A program made the translations under genes and the position numbers. The notes under the pieces are model-generated. The model made no database searches, was not told the origin of the DNA, and worked only from the letters and a program-made list of their open reading frames with translations. Positions 46,140 to 56,836 of a stretch of 64,000 nt of DNA are shown here, piece by piece. This stretch comes from Heterohyrax brucei (lineage: Eukaryota > Chordata > Mammalia > Hyracoidea > Procaviidae), in assembly GCA_028571685.1 (NCBI GenBank), contig CM053141.1, positions 71,781,833-71,845,832 on the forward strand. Reading direction: 5' to 3'. How positions within the stretch are numbered: position 1 is the stretch's first letter; each line of letters opens with the position of its first letter.

Positions 46140-46400
46140 AGGATGCCAAATGGCTTTCAAGGGTGCCTCTGGATCTACTTTACAAGACCAGCCAATCAAA
46201 ACTCTGCAGATCACAACTGTGTGATCTGCAACAGATCCTGGGTATGTCTCAGAACTGGGCAGTGTTTTGCTTTGTTGTGCAAGGAGTTGCCACGGGTCAG
46301 TGCAGCAGCTGACAGCACTGTGACTACCACTGTAGCAAGCCCAGTATCACAGAGTGGATGCTCAGAGAACGGTAGCAGTTGTTCTCATTGCCTCTTCTGG
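46140..46400 (+). mobile_element. SINE-like element with long RTE-derived 3' part
   Basis: 'agaccagccaatcaaaactc' precedes 'gaactgggcagtgttttgct' and 'ttgttgtgcaaggagttgcc', which correspond to the last ~60 bp of the RTE ('ccgggcagtgttt...gttgtgcatagggtcgc' type). The element therefore carries more of the RTE 3' end than the common SINE. The 109-codon frame at 46128-46457 lies over it. Confidence 0.55.
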
Positions 46401-48233
46401 AGACTATTATTTAAAATCGGCTCTATCAGAAAGGGCACGGATGGAACAAGTTGGTGAGAGAAGCTAGTTCCCTCTTTGGTGACAACGCTGCAACATCCCT
46501 GGATGATCGGGAATGAACCACGGGAAGCAGACCTCTGAAGCACTATCCGAACACGGTTAAGCAAGAGGTGTGAGCCATTGAGCTGAGGACAGTGTATATC
46601 TATGCGATATTTTAGAAAGTGTCATAGAATGACGTATGGAATGGAGAAATAGTTTCTTATTTGAACCTAAACCTCTCAGTTTGTACTGGGTTTATATTTA
46701 AAGAAAATAAGTATTTCTTCTGTATAAACTATGTCACTGAGAAGATACTGATGAAAGGTTTCTACTTATGAAGTAACTTTAAAAATGCAACCAGTTTTCA
46801 TAATTTTCTTGGCTTCATGCATTACTTAATTTGCTAGTTTCAAGTTGTATGGCCCCTTGAAGCACAAACAACTGCTTGTGAGAAGTGGTGTGAATTCAGA
46901 ATTAATGCCATACAGCGATCTATTCTGTATCTGAAAGCAGGCTGTGTATCTAAAACATTTCTTCGAGTCTCTGCCAGTTAAGTGCTCAAATAATAAAGCA
47001 CAGGATGAGGGAGAACAATCCTGTGATTGTTTTAGACATCCTCAAGGAGGATTTCAGAGCACCACAAGCTGCTAACGAATTTCAGGAGGCAGGTGCAAGA
47101 CCTGCAATTACTTCTCCATTTTCAGCCTTTTTTTTTTAAATCATTTGAGAGCACTTGCAGATTGTTCTCTGATTTCCATAGTAGAAGTTTTTTGTGAAAA
47201 AAGAAATTTTCTATCAGAAAACAGCTATTAAACATTGTTCAAAATGTCTCTAATTGGGATAAAAATAATGAAGACATTGAAGAATGACAATTTTCTCAAG
47301 TTTTAAGTACTCTTTAAAGTTTTAAATGGTCACTTAACATAATTACACCACTATACTAGGACTCACGATTTTTCCTACATGTGATCAAAGAAATAACAGT
47401 TTGTTTGACTCTTCTAAGCCCATCTCAGATGTAACTGCATCGTTCACTTCTATTGCCTATTCCTTCGTTCCTTCTTGTCTTCTGGATTCCAGCTCTCCGA
47501 TTCAGAAAGTTCAGGCCTTCATGGCCAACAGCAAGCCAGCTTTTCTACTTTCTCAGACTCAGCTGTAGAGTACTAGACTCAGTCTCTACTCCCTGCACCT
47601 GCTAACCTCCCTTCATTTTCGCCATTGTAGAAAACAACAGCATATTTCACCAAGATTTTTTTGGCAAGAAATTTCAAAGTCTTACTTCTCTCTTTCACTC
47701 TCCCTCCCTCAGCTGGTTAAATCACCAAACCTTGTTGCTCCTTCTATTTACTAAGTATCTCTCAATCCACCTACCATTCTTCATTCCCACCACTGCCACC
47801 TTCGTTGAGACACCGCTGTCTGTTACGTAGAAGCCGTGTGTCTGGGGCTTTTATCCCCACTTGCCCTTCTCAGACATTCTTCCTGATATATGCAAGGTGA
47901 TCATATAAAGCAGAGCTGATTGCAGCAATCTTCAGGCTAAAATACTTGTATTTCACTTCTGCTTGGGATAAAACCTGTAACATGCATCATCATCTGTATG
48001 GCATGGATCCTTCCTATTTCTCCAAACTCACCTCACAGCACTGTCCCCTCATTGTCTACATTGGTATTACACTGTTATTCCCTCAACTTGTCATTCTTTC
48101 TCTTGAAGTCAGGCCTTTGGCACTTAGCCTAGAGCATTCCGTTTTCTTCTCACACTTGGATCAGACAACCTGTAGTCATCATTTGAGTCTCAGCTTAGAG
48201 GTCTTTTCCTCATGGAAGTGTTGACACATCCAT
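46401..48233. other. Mostly unique sequence; possible L2 piece at 48095-48232
   Basis: 'catcatttgagtctcagctt' near 48175 resembles L2. Other parts show no recognised repeat, and the 92-codon + frame at 47946-48224 overlaps the L2-like piece. Confidence 0.4.
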
Positions 48234-48551
48234 TGTTGTTGTTGTTGTTAGGTGCTGTGGAGTTGGTTCTGACTCCTAGGAACTCTATGTACAACAGAAT
48301 GAAACACTGCCTGGTCCTGCGTCACCCCCAGAACCATTGTTATACTTGAGCCCATTGTTGCAGCCACTACGTCAATCCATCTCATTGAGGATTGTCATTT
48401 TTTTTTCCTGACTCTCTACTTTACCAATCAGGATGTTCTTCAGGAACTTATCCCTCCAGATCACATGTCTAAACTATGTGAAACCTAGTCTCACCGTGCT
48501 TGCTTCTAAGGAGTGTTCTTATTGAACTTCTTCCAAGGCAGATTTGTTCTG
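48234..48551 (-). mobile_element. RTE 3'-end fragment, antisense
   Basis: It starts with a clean (GTT)n run at 48234-48249 and 'taggtgctgtggagttggtt', and ends at 'ttccaaggcagatttgttct'. It is 5'-truncated and meets L1 sequence directly. Confidence 0.87.
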
Positions 48552-49697
48552 GAATGCCATGCAATTATAAAAAAATAATGAGGTGTCCACAAAACATAAC
48601 ATGGATGAATCTGAAGGACATTATGATGAGTGAAATAAGTCAATCACGAAGGACAAATATTGTATATCTCATTCATATAAAAAGTGAAGAATAGGTTTAT
48701 ACACAGAAAGCAATATTATTTGGTATCTACTAGGGATAGGAAGAGAAGGGAAATCACCTTCTAGATAGTAGATACTTGTTATTTTTGCTGATGGGAAAGA
48801 CCAACTTGGATAAACTCTCCACAACTTTTCAAGGTAAATGAAGATACTAAGAAGTATGCAAGAATAAGGGATAATTTTGGTCAATGCTATAGTATACAAC
48901 TTTACAACAGCAAAAATAACAACTGAAACAAAAAAATGTGTGTGATTACACAGATAGACATATATGCATATGTGTGTATAGAAAAGCACACGGGAGTATG
49001 TAGATGTGCACATACAGGTGTATTGTAGGCATGTTTATATGTATTGCATGTGTATTCATATATGTAATAAACCACATGGAGGCACAGTCACAAATGTTTC
49101 CCTAGACATAACCAAATACCTTGTGGAACTAGTTTAAGTGGAGACCATGATCTTGTGGGACAACTCAGTCAACTGGCATAGTAGTTCATAAAGATAATGT
49201 TGCACATACATGGTGCCCAACTACCACTACCTATAGTTTTGACCAGGGACACAATAAAATTTGGACGAATCAAAACCCTAAAAACATTCAGACTTACTAG
49301 ATTGATAGAGACTAGAGGAATTCCCAAAATTATTGCCCTAAGATACCTTTGGAAGGCGAAACTGAAGCCACTGGAGTTGATCACCTTTTATACAAACAAT
49401 TGATTTGTTCGTACAAAAAAACTCAAAAGACAAAAAACAGTGTCACCATGAATACTGTGCTTTCCTGAATAATTAACTATGTAAAACTAAATGATTGATA
49501 CTTACCCTAAAACAAAGAGGAGACATTAAGGATGAGGAGAGCAACTGGATTAATGGAAGGAGTATAAAAAGAATGAAAATAATGAGAATGCTGAGCCATT
49601 TTGAAAAATGTAACCATTGCTATGGAACAAACTATAAAATTTGTTAAACAGGAAAATAATTTGCTATGTAAACTTTAACGTAAAACCAATAAAGTAT
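48552..49697 (+). mobile_element. L1 3' end with long 3'UTR, sense
   Basis: The end of ORF2 is recognisable ('aacatggatgaatctgaagg', 'gatgagtgaaataagtcaat', 'aggacaaatattgtatatct'). About 1 kb of 3'UTR follows and ends 'atgtaaactttaacgtaaaa' plus AATAAA (ccaataaag). The 3'UTR matches, in opposite orientation, 62483-63032 and 63620-63965 (for example 'atgtgtattcatatatgtaa' against the complement near 63858), and its end matches 16782-16912. That three-way match defines one L1 3'UTR family in this genome. Confidence 0.85.
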
Positions 49698-50026
49698 GAA
49701 AAAGATTAATTTGGAAGGAGGACAGAGGCGACAATGAAAATAGACAAAGCTGTGAAAGGTCATTTAATCGAGTTACTAGTTTTTTTCCCCTGATGTAACC
49801 TATGACAAAAATGGTTTTTGACATACCAGTTAAAACGGAGAGAGTTTGAAGTCCCTGATTAGGCTTCCACCTGCTGGAGGCAACAGGTCTGGGACCAGCT
49901 CTCTGGCCCAGTAGGATATTTCAGGGGCTGAAGGGAGTCAGTATTTAGTTAATTAGGCACACTTGTAACAAGCCATTTTCTGTATACCTGCTGGAAAACG
50001 AATTTAATCCTATCTCTGATACTTAA
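49698..50026. other. Unique spacer, no feature seen
   Basis: No recognised repeat or open frame. Confidence 0.45.
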
Positions 50027-50190
50027 GAAACACTAGTGGCATGGTATTTAAGTGCTACATCTGCTAACAGAAAGAATGGCAGTTCAAATCCATCAGGTGA
50101 TCCTTGGAAACTCTATGGGGCAGTACTGCTCTGACCTATAGGGTCACTATGGGTCAGAATCAACTCGATGGCAGTGCTTTTGGCTTTTTG
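50027..50190 (+). mobile_element. tRNA-derived SINE, sense
   Basis: It runs from the head 'gaaacactagtggcatggta' to the tail 'ggtcagaatcaactcgatgg'. One of the better preserved copies. Confidence 0.88.
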
Positions 50191-50313
50191 GCTGGCACTT
50201 ACCATTTATCTTTTAAAAGCATTAAGGCAAATGTAAATAAGCTCATAGATAAAGAGGGCCCTTGGCTAAATTGCCACTGGGCCTCCTCCAAACCCATTCC
50301 AACTTCTTAACCG

Positions 50314-50868
50314 AGGTCTGACAATTAAGTTCGTGAACTCACCCTAGAAAAAGTGATACACACCTCATTTCTGCATATAACTATGGTGACCTGTCAAGTA
50401 CTCCCTTTGAGAAGCTATGCACAGATGCCAGCACCTAGTCCACCTTTCAAAGTAAATCTGGAACCCTTTTTCTGGAATGGCCATCAGAACTGTCATTGTA
50501 TTACCCTTGATATCCTAAATGTCATCAAAATGTCTTCCCTTCAATATTTATCTTCAGGTAAAGAAAAAAGTCACTGGGGGCCAGATCAAGAGAGTACAGA
50601 GAGTGTTCCAATACAGTTACTTGTTTACTGGCTAAAAACTCCCTCTCGGACAACTATATAATTAAGTTCATGAAACTTGCCACCATGCCGCCATGTGCAA
50701 TGGCCTTTCCAGAAAGAGTTCAAAATTGCTTTGAAGGGTGGACTAGACATTGGCATTGGTGCTTAGCTTCCCAAGGGGAGGACTCCGAAGGTGACAGTAG
50801 TGATACGCAGCAATGAGGTATGTTAACACTTAGAACAATTGAGTTCACGCACTTAATTGTTGGTCCCT
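50314..50868. mobile_element. Mariner-type element, non-autonomous, long terminal repeats
   Basis: The left end 'gtctgacaattaagttcgtg' pairs with the right end 'acgcacttaattgttggtcc' as inverted repeats. The match extends inward about 60 bp ('acctcatttctgcat' against 'gcagcaatgaggt'). The interior keeps antisense transposase sequence ('tggaatggccatcagaac', 'tcttcaggtaaagaaaaaag'), but most of the gene is deleted. Length is about 555 bp. Confidence 0.83.
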
Positions 50869-51849
50869 GCATACCTTTGTCTCTGCCTGATCTTCTCTTG
50901 TAACTTCTAGGTACCTCACGGTGTCTTTATCCCACCTTCTCTTAACTCCACAAAGCCTGCCCTCCTGGAATCACTCCCTTTGATATCTACTATAAGAAGA
51001 TGGCAGTAGGTTAAACAATGATAGAGCTACTTAGCTTAACCACAGTGATGGCTAAATTACTGCAGTATACTCAATCAGAATAACAACACACGGTGTGTCC
51101 AGAAGGTCATCCATCCAACTGAATTTTCCGCAGGAACACAGCAAAGTAACTGAGAGGGGAAAGTAGAGAGGAGTTGGGAGGCAGTTACAGGGACACCCAC
51201 AGAGCCCCTGACTAAAGCTTGCTGCCATTATAGTAATTTGCCAGGTGGGGGGGTGTTGGTGCCTAATTTGCATACAAAAGGAGGTAGGCCCTGCCCGAGC
51301 CTGCGCTGCCTCCAGGCTGTAATTCCACGTTAAACAATACTTTGCAGTCAGGCAGTTTGTTTCATCAAAAGACTTCATGGAGAGATTAAGAAGCATCTAG
51401 TAAATAAGATTCAAACCAATTCTGTGAAGCAAGTAGTGTACTGTTTTTCTGCCTAGGCCAGTAAGAAACCAAATGAGGTATGAAGAGATCAAGTGACCTG
51501 TGACAAGAGGACTCTCAGGAAAGGTTTGTTGGGTTTGCCTCTGTATTTTCCTTGGCGTTTGTCAGGAAAATGTCAATAAATGTCCTCATGAGAGAAAAAT
51601 AATGCCTTGGAAATGATTAAAGGATACTAACAGGGTGAACAGGCTGATGCTTCACTAAACTCTACAGACCAGCATGACATACCACCAGTCCTCCCAAATT
51701 TATGGCCTGGGCCTTAATGCTGGAAATACTGATTCAGTTTTGCAGGGAGAGATAGGCCTGCGTATGCTTGCAAAAAGTGTTTATTGGTAATTCGTGATAA
51801 ATATCCGATGTTTTTACTCACTACTATATCTAACTCACTGAATCGTGGA
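50869..51849. other. Unique sequence, no gene seen
   Basis: The 114-codon minus frame at 51052-51396 has no domain I recognise. A G-run lies near 51246. Confidence 0.4.
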
Positions 51850-52060
51850 TGTTATGGATTAATTTGTGTTCCTTCCAAATATATGTAGGAATCCTAAATC
51901 CTATACCTGAGGATACAATCCCATCTGGATATAAAGGTTTTTGTGGTTGTTGTTATGTTAATCAGGCCGTAGCCAAGTAGAATGGATCCTAAACCTAGTC
52001 ACTTCTGAGTTCTAAAATATCAGACACACAGCGGGGAAGACAGATGCCACGTTGTACTGT
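51850..52060 (+). mobile_element. ERVL/MaLR-type LTR, 5' part only
   Basis: It starts TGTTATGGATTAATTTG, like the 11174 copy, and continues through 'ggaatcctaaatcctatacc' and 'ttatgttaatcaggccgtag'. The 3' half is not recognisable, so the copy is truncated or strongly diverged. Confidence 0.6.
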
Positions 52061-53148
52061 CTAGAAGCCCAAGAGGTGTCTCGCATCCTTCCCTGAGCCT
52101 TTCCCATTCTCCAGGTTCCCTCAGACTCTCTGCGTCTCCCCAGGGACTACACACAACGTCTTGGGCTCCTTCACGTCCCATGCAAGCCTTGGGAACCAAA
52201 ATTCTCTTCTGTTATCGTTCTCTCTGCTGCCTGCTCCATATGCTCAACTCTGTTTTGTGTGTACTGGTGCTAAACCAAAGGCTGGACTTCCTGTAGGTGA
52301 CCATAGGTCACTCTTCACGGTGACTAAGAAAGCAGACTAAGTAGCTCAGAGAGTCACTCATCCAACGTTTCTAAAGTCCTGCCCCTGCACCTGCTTTCTC
52401 CTTCCCTCTGCCCAAGGTTAGGGCGTAGGCTGGGGACAGGGGGGATGAAATCCAGGTGTCAGAAATGTGCTTTTCGCTGTCTGCTTTTCCCCACTGCCCC
52501 TCAGATCAAAAGAGCATGTTTCAGGTTTCTTTCTTTCTTTTATTTCCCCTTTATGTCTCTGCCCAGTCTAGTACAAAGTAAGCCAAAGAGCCTTCATATC
52601 CACGTTGGGGGTTGGGTAGAACCAGGCTATTTTCTGCCTCGGATTCAAATGGAATACTTTCTTTTCGGAAGATCCGTAACACTTTTGGTCTATAACACTC
52701 AAAGGCAATGCATTGCTGGATTATTAATTTATGCTTCTCTGTCCTATCACTGTTATCCAAAGCAGGTCTGCTCAGTGTGGCTTCTCTACAATAAAGAACT
52801 GCTGAGGTTAGGAGGGATGAAAAGCCTTTATTGCAATGAACAAGGCAAGGAACAAGGAGGTATAGACCGCAAATCAGTTTCCTTAAACAAGAGGAGGCAG
52901 AACCATCCATATCATCTCTAACACAGTCTATGTACAAACATTCAGACTACATACATTTTTCACAGAGCACAGATGCAGCAAGACAAATTTATTGTTTCCC
53001 CCTTTGGAATGTAGACTGTAAGCTGGGTTTGCCTGGAGCCACGTACAGTGATTTTAGGACAAGGTACAGGAGTGGGTAGGTTCCCCTGTGTCTGAACCAC
53101 ACCCACTACTGTCACTTAAACTGAGTTCTGATGATGGTTGATAAAGGC
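52061..53148. other. Unique stretch with the longest open frames; no gene supported
   Basis: It holds a 158-codon + frame (52445-52921) and an overlapping 128-codon minus frame (52551-52937). Neither shows a recognisable domain, and the overlap on both strands suggests a chance lack of stops. AATAAA words occur on the + strand near 52789 and on the minus strand near 52831 and 52988, so a transcript or LTR end on the minus strand cannot be excluded. Confidence 0.35.
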
Positions 53149-53160
53149 TAAACAGCTCCT

Positions 53161-53337
53161 AGTGGAAGCCTTGGTGGCATAGTGATTGAGTGCTATGGCT
53201 GCTAAGCAAAAGGGCAGCAGTTCAAATCTGCCAGGCGCTCCTGGGAAACTATGAGGCAGTTTTACTCTGTCCTATTGGGTTGCCACAAGTTGGAATAGAC
53301 TGGATAACAGTGGGTTTTTTTTTTTTTTCTTTTTCGG
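53161..53337 (+). mobile_element. tRNA-derived SINE, sense, first of a serial pair
   Basis: It runs from the head 'gaagccttggtggcatagtg' to the tail 'gttggaatagactggataac' plus a T-run. It is flanked by taaacagctcct at 53149-53160 and, exactly, at 53338-53349. Confidence 0.88.
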
Positions 53338-53349
53338 TAAACAGCTCCT

Positions 53350-53506
53350 GGAAATCACAATGGCATAGTAGTTAAGTGTTGTGGCTGGTAGCCAAAAGGT
53401 CAGCAGTTCAAATCTACCAGGCACTCCTTGGAAATTTAGGAGGCAGTTCTACTCTGTCCCATAAGGTTACTGTAGGTCAGACTCAATGGCAGCAGGTTTT
53501 TGGTTT
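53350..53506 (+). mobile_element. tRNA-derived SINE, sense, second of a serial pair
   Basis: It runs from the head 'ggaaatcacaatggcatagt' to the tail 'ggtcagactcaatggcagca'. It is flanked by the same target word on the left (53338-53349) and a diverged copy, taagcagctact, on the right (53507-53518). Confidence 0.87.
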
Positions 53507-54091
53507 TAAGCAGCTACTGACTGCACTGACTATCAGCACAACATCGTTGCAACACCCTCCAGCACTGGGTTGTTGTTAGGTGCCGTTGAATTGGCTCTGA
53601 CTTACAGTGACCCTGTGCAGGACAGAATGAAGCAATGCCTGGTCCGCACCAGCCTCATAATCACTGCTAAGTTTGAGCCTGCTGTTGTTGTCCCTTGCAT
53701 TTCATGGAAGGTCTTCCTCTTTTTCTCTGAACCTCTTCTTTACCAACCATGCTGTCCTTCTGTAGGAACTGATCCCTCCTGGTAACATGTCCAGACTATA
53801 TGTCGTACTCTCTCCATCCTTGCTTCTGAGGAGCACTCCGGTTTTACTTCTTTCAAGACAGATTTGTTCTTTCTTTGAGCAGGCCATGGTATATTCAGTA
53901 CGAGTTTTCTTCACCAACACCGTGATTCATTCTTCATTCTTCCTTATTCACTGTCCAGCTTTTGCAGGCACATGAAATGACTGAAACACCATGGCTGGGT
54001 CAGACCTTGTTTAGTCTTTGTGGTGACATCTTTTCAACACTTTAAAGAGGTCTTTTACATAAGATTTGCCCAATGCAACGTGTCTTTTGAT

Positions 54092-54322
54092 TTATGGACC
54101 ATGGGTGTTGATTGTGGATCCAGGTAAAATGAAATCTCTGACAACTTTAAACTTTCTTCCATTTATCAAGCTGCTGCTTATTGGTCTGGTTCTGTGGATT
54201 TTTGTTTTCTTTACATTGAGTTCTAACACATACTGAAGGTTGAGATCTTTGATCTTCATCAATAAGTGCTTCAAGTCCTCTTCTCTTTTGGCAAGCAAGA
54301 TTGTGTCATCTGCATAACACAC
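54092..54322 (-). pseudogene. RTE reverse transcriptase fragment with YADD box
   Basis: This 76-codon minus-strand stretch reads CYADDTILLAKREEDLKH. YADD (residues 3-6) is the catalytic motif of reverse transcriptases, and its two aspartates are intact. It continues with NVKKTKIHRTRPIS and GSTINTHG, the conserved segment following the RT core in RTE elements. It is cut off by frameshifts on both sides. Confidence 0.85.
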
Positions 54323-55270
54323 GTTGTTAACGAGTATTCCTTCAGTGCTGATGCCCCAATCTTCTTTACATAGTTCAGTTTCTTCAATTTTTTGCTAAGC
54401 ATACAGACTGAATAGATACGGTGAAATGATAACACTCCTGACACACACGTTTCCTGACTCCGTGCACTGTCCTTTTGTTCTGTTCAAACAACTGCGTCTT
54501 TTTCCATGTACAGATTCCTCAGGAGTTAAGTGTTTCAGAATTCTCATTTCTTCAATGTTACTCATAATTTGTTAGGATCTACACTGTCATATGACTTACT
54601 ATACATAATAAAACATGGGTAAACATCTTTCTGGTATTCGCTACTTTCAGCCAGGTTCCTTCGGACATCAGCAAGGATATCCCTGGTTCAAGGTCCTTTG
54701 AAATTCTCTCTTCAGCCCGTTTACTTTACTTTTTCCTTTGGTTTTAGCTACTCAACATTCAAGACCAAGTTTCAGAGTGTCTTCTGGCATCCATTTAGGT
54801 CTTTTCTTTCGCTTCTGTGTTTTTAATGACCTCTGGCTTTCTTCATGATTATGGTCCTGAAGTCATTCTACAACTTATCTGGTCTTCTATAGGAAGAGCT
54901 CAATGAGTCAAATCTATTCTTAATATGGTCCCTGAACTCAGGTGAGATATACCGAAGGTCATACTTTGGCTCTTATGGACTGGTTCTAATTTTGTTCAGC
55001 TTAACTGGAACTTGTATATGAGTTGATGGTCTGTTCTGTGGTTAGCCTCTGGCCTTCTGACTGATGACACTGAGCTTTTCTATCATTTCATTCCACCAAT
55101 GTGGTGAATTTGATTCCTGTGTCTTCTACCTGCTGAGGTCCATAAAAGTACCATTTACATTGTTGAATAAAGGTAAATTTATTTACAATGAACAGATTGT
55201 TGATCTCACAAAATTCTGCCATGCTATCTCCAACATCATTTGTATTGCCAAGGCTGCATTTTCCAACTAT

Positions 55271-55459
55271 CTATCCTTCTTTTTTGTTTCCAGCTTTTGA
55301 ATTCCAATCACTAGTAATTATCAGTACATGTTGATTGCCTGTTTGATTAGTTTCAGGATGCAGAATTTGGTTAAAAAAATCTTGAATTTCTTCATCATTG
55401 GCACTAGTGATTGGTATGTAAATTTGAATCTTTGTCATTTTAACTGGTCTTCCTGTCAC
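55271..55459 (-). pseudogene. RTE AP-endonuclease-like fragment
   Basis: This 62-codon minus-strand stretch reads QIYIPITSANDEEIQDFF and then IITSDWNSKAGNK. SDWN (residues 50-53) corresponds to the GDWN motif of the apurinic-type endonuclease domain of RTE-clade LINEs, which nicks the target DNA. The usual glycine is replaced by serine here. The flanks are frameshifted. Confidence 0.8.
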
Positions 55460-56137
55460 TAACAGCAGTATACTTCAAGATAGATCTAGTGTTCCTTTTC
55501 ATGACGAATGCTGTGACATTCCTCTTCAATTAACCATTTTGGGATAGTAGAAAATGTGATTGTCCCATTAAAAATGGCCAATATCAGCTGATTTCAAGTC
55601 ATGAATGCCTAGGATATCAATCTTAATGCATTTCATCTCATTTCAATTTTCTCTAGATTCATACATCGTACATTCCATGTTCTGATTTTCTGATTATTAC
55701 TGGATGTTTTCAGCTGTTTCTTCTCATTTTGAGTGATGCCACACCAGCAAAGGAAGGTCTTAAAACCTTACTCCATTCACATTATTAAGGTTAATTCTAC
55801 TTTGAGGAGACAGTTCTTCCCCTTCCTATTTTGAGAATTTTTCAACCTGAGGGGTTAACATTATATCTGAGAATGTTTCACTACTATTTATAAGGTTTCA
55901 CTGGCCAACTTTTTAGTAGATCATCAAGTCCTTCTTTCTAGTTTTCCTTATCTGGAATCTCCACTGAAAACTGTCTACCATGGGTTGTCCTGCTGATATT
56001 TGAAAACTGACAAAACTTCTAGCATAACAGTAACACACAATCTTCCACAGTTCAGCAAATGGACCAAAAAGTGGTAGTATTAACATATGGTAGCTAGGAT
56101 TTTATAAAATGAAGGATAATTATATCAGATCATATAC

Positions 56138-56779
56138 TGTAGGATGCCTTAATCATCTAGTGTTACTACAGCAGAAATACCACAAGTGAATGGTTAATAG
56201 GGAAATTTATCCTGTTAGAGTCTAGTAGGCTATGAATCCAAATTCAGGGATCCAGATCAAGGGAAGTCTTTCGCTGTTGGCTCTGGAGGAAGGTCCTTAT
56301 CATCAGTCTTCCTTTGGTCTGGGAGCATCTCAGTGCAGAAACCTCAGAGCCAAAGGGTATGCTGTGTTCCTGGCACTATCTTTTTGATGTTTGTGAGGTC
56401 CTTCATTCTCTGTTTGTTTCCCTTTCTTTCTGTCTCTTGTACAATAAAAGGTGGTGCAAGCCACACTCCAGGGAAGCTTGATTTACATTGTATCAGGCAG
56501 GTGATCTTAGCAAGGGTGTAGCAGTCTCTCTAATCTTCTTTAACGTAATCCAGTCTTGCCCCATTAACCATAGGCAGAGATCAGGATTTATAACACATGA
56601 AAATCTTAAAATAGAGGACAATCACACAATACTAGGAATCATGGCCCAGCCAACTTGCTACATACATTTTTTTAGGGGACATAATTCAGTCCGTTATAGA
56701 GTATAAACACATAACATTAGTAATTATGGCCTACCCAAGTTATCACATATTTTGAGGAGACACAATTCAGTCTATAACA
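56138..56779 (-). mobile_element. ERVL/MaLR-type solo LTR, antisense, with a repeated 5' end
   Basis: The + strand starts TGTAGGATGCCTTAATC and ends CTATAACA, with ATAC on both sides (56134-56137, 56780-56783). The last ~80 bp is partly duplicated: 'gacataattcagtccgttat' and, after 'attatggcctacccaagtta', 'gacacaattcagtctataac'. It lies just beyond the antisense RTE. Confidence 0.72.
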
Positions 56780-56836
56780 ATACACAACCACGAGTTTGCG
56801 TGAAACTCTACCTGACGTGGTACATTAAAATAAAAC

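Larger units (their letters stand above)
53569..56070 (-). mobile_element. Long RTE LINE, antisense, with internal deletion
   Basis: From the 3' end ('gttgttaggtgccgttgaat') to near the 5' end ('agtaacacacaatcttccac'), about 2.5 kb in all. Roughly 700 bp is missing between 'atatccctggttcaaggtc' and 'ctttgaaattctctcttcag' near 54700, which removes the start of the RT domain. Two recognisable coding fragments survive and are listed separately. Confidence 0.9.

Noticed and set aside
52445-52921. 158-codon + frame, the longest in the window
   Set aside because: No recognisable domain, no coding-like composition, and a 128-codon frame overlaps it on the other strand. Frames of this size are expected by chance in 64 kb.
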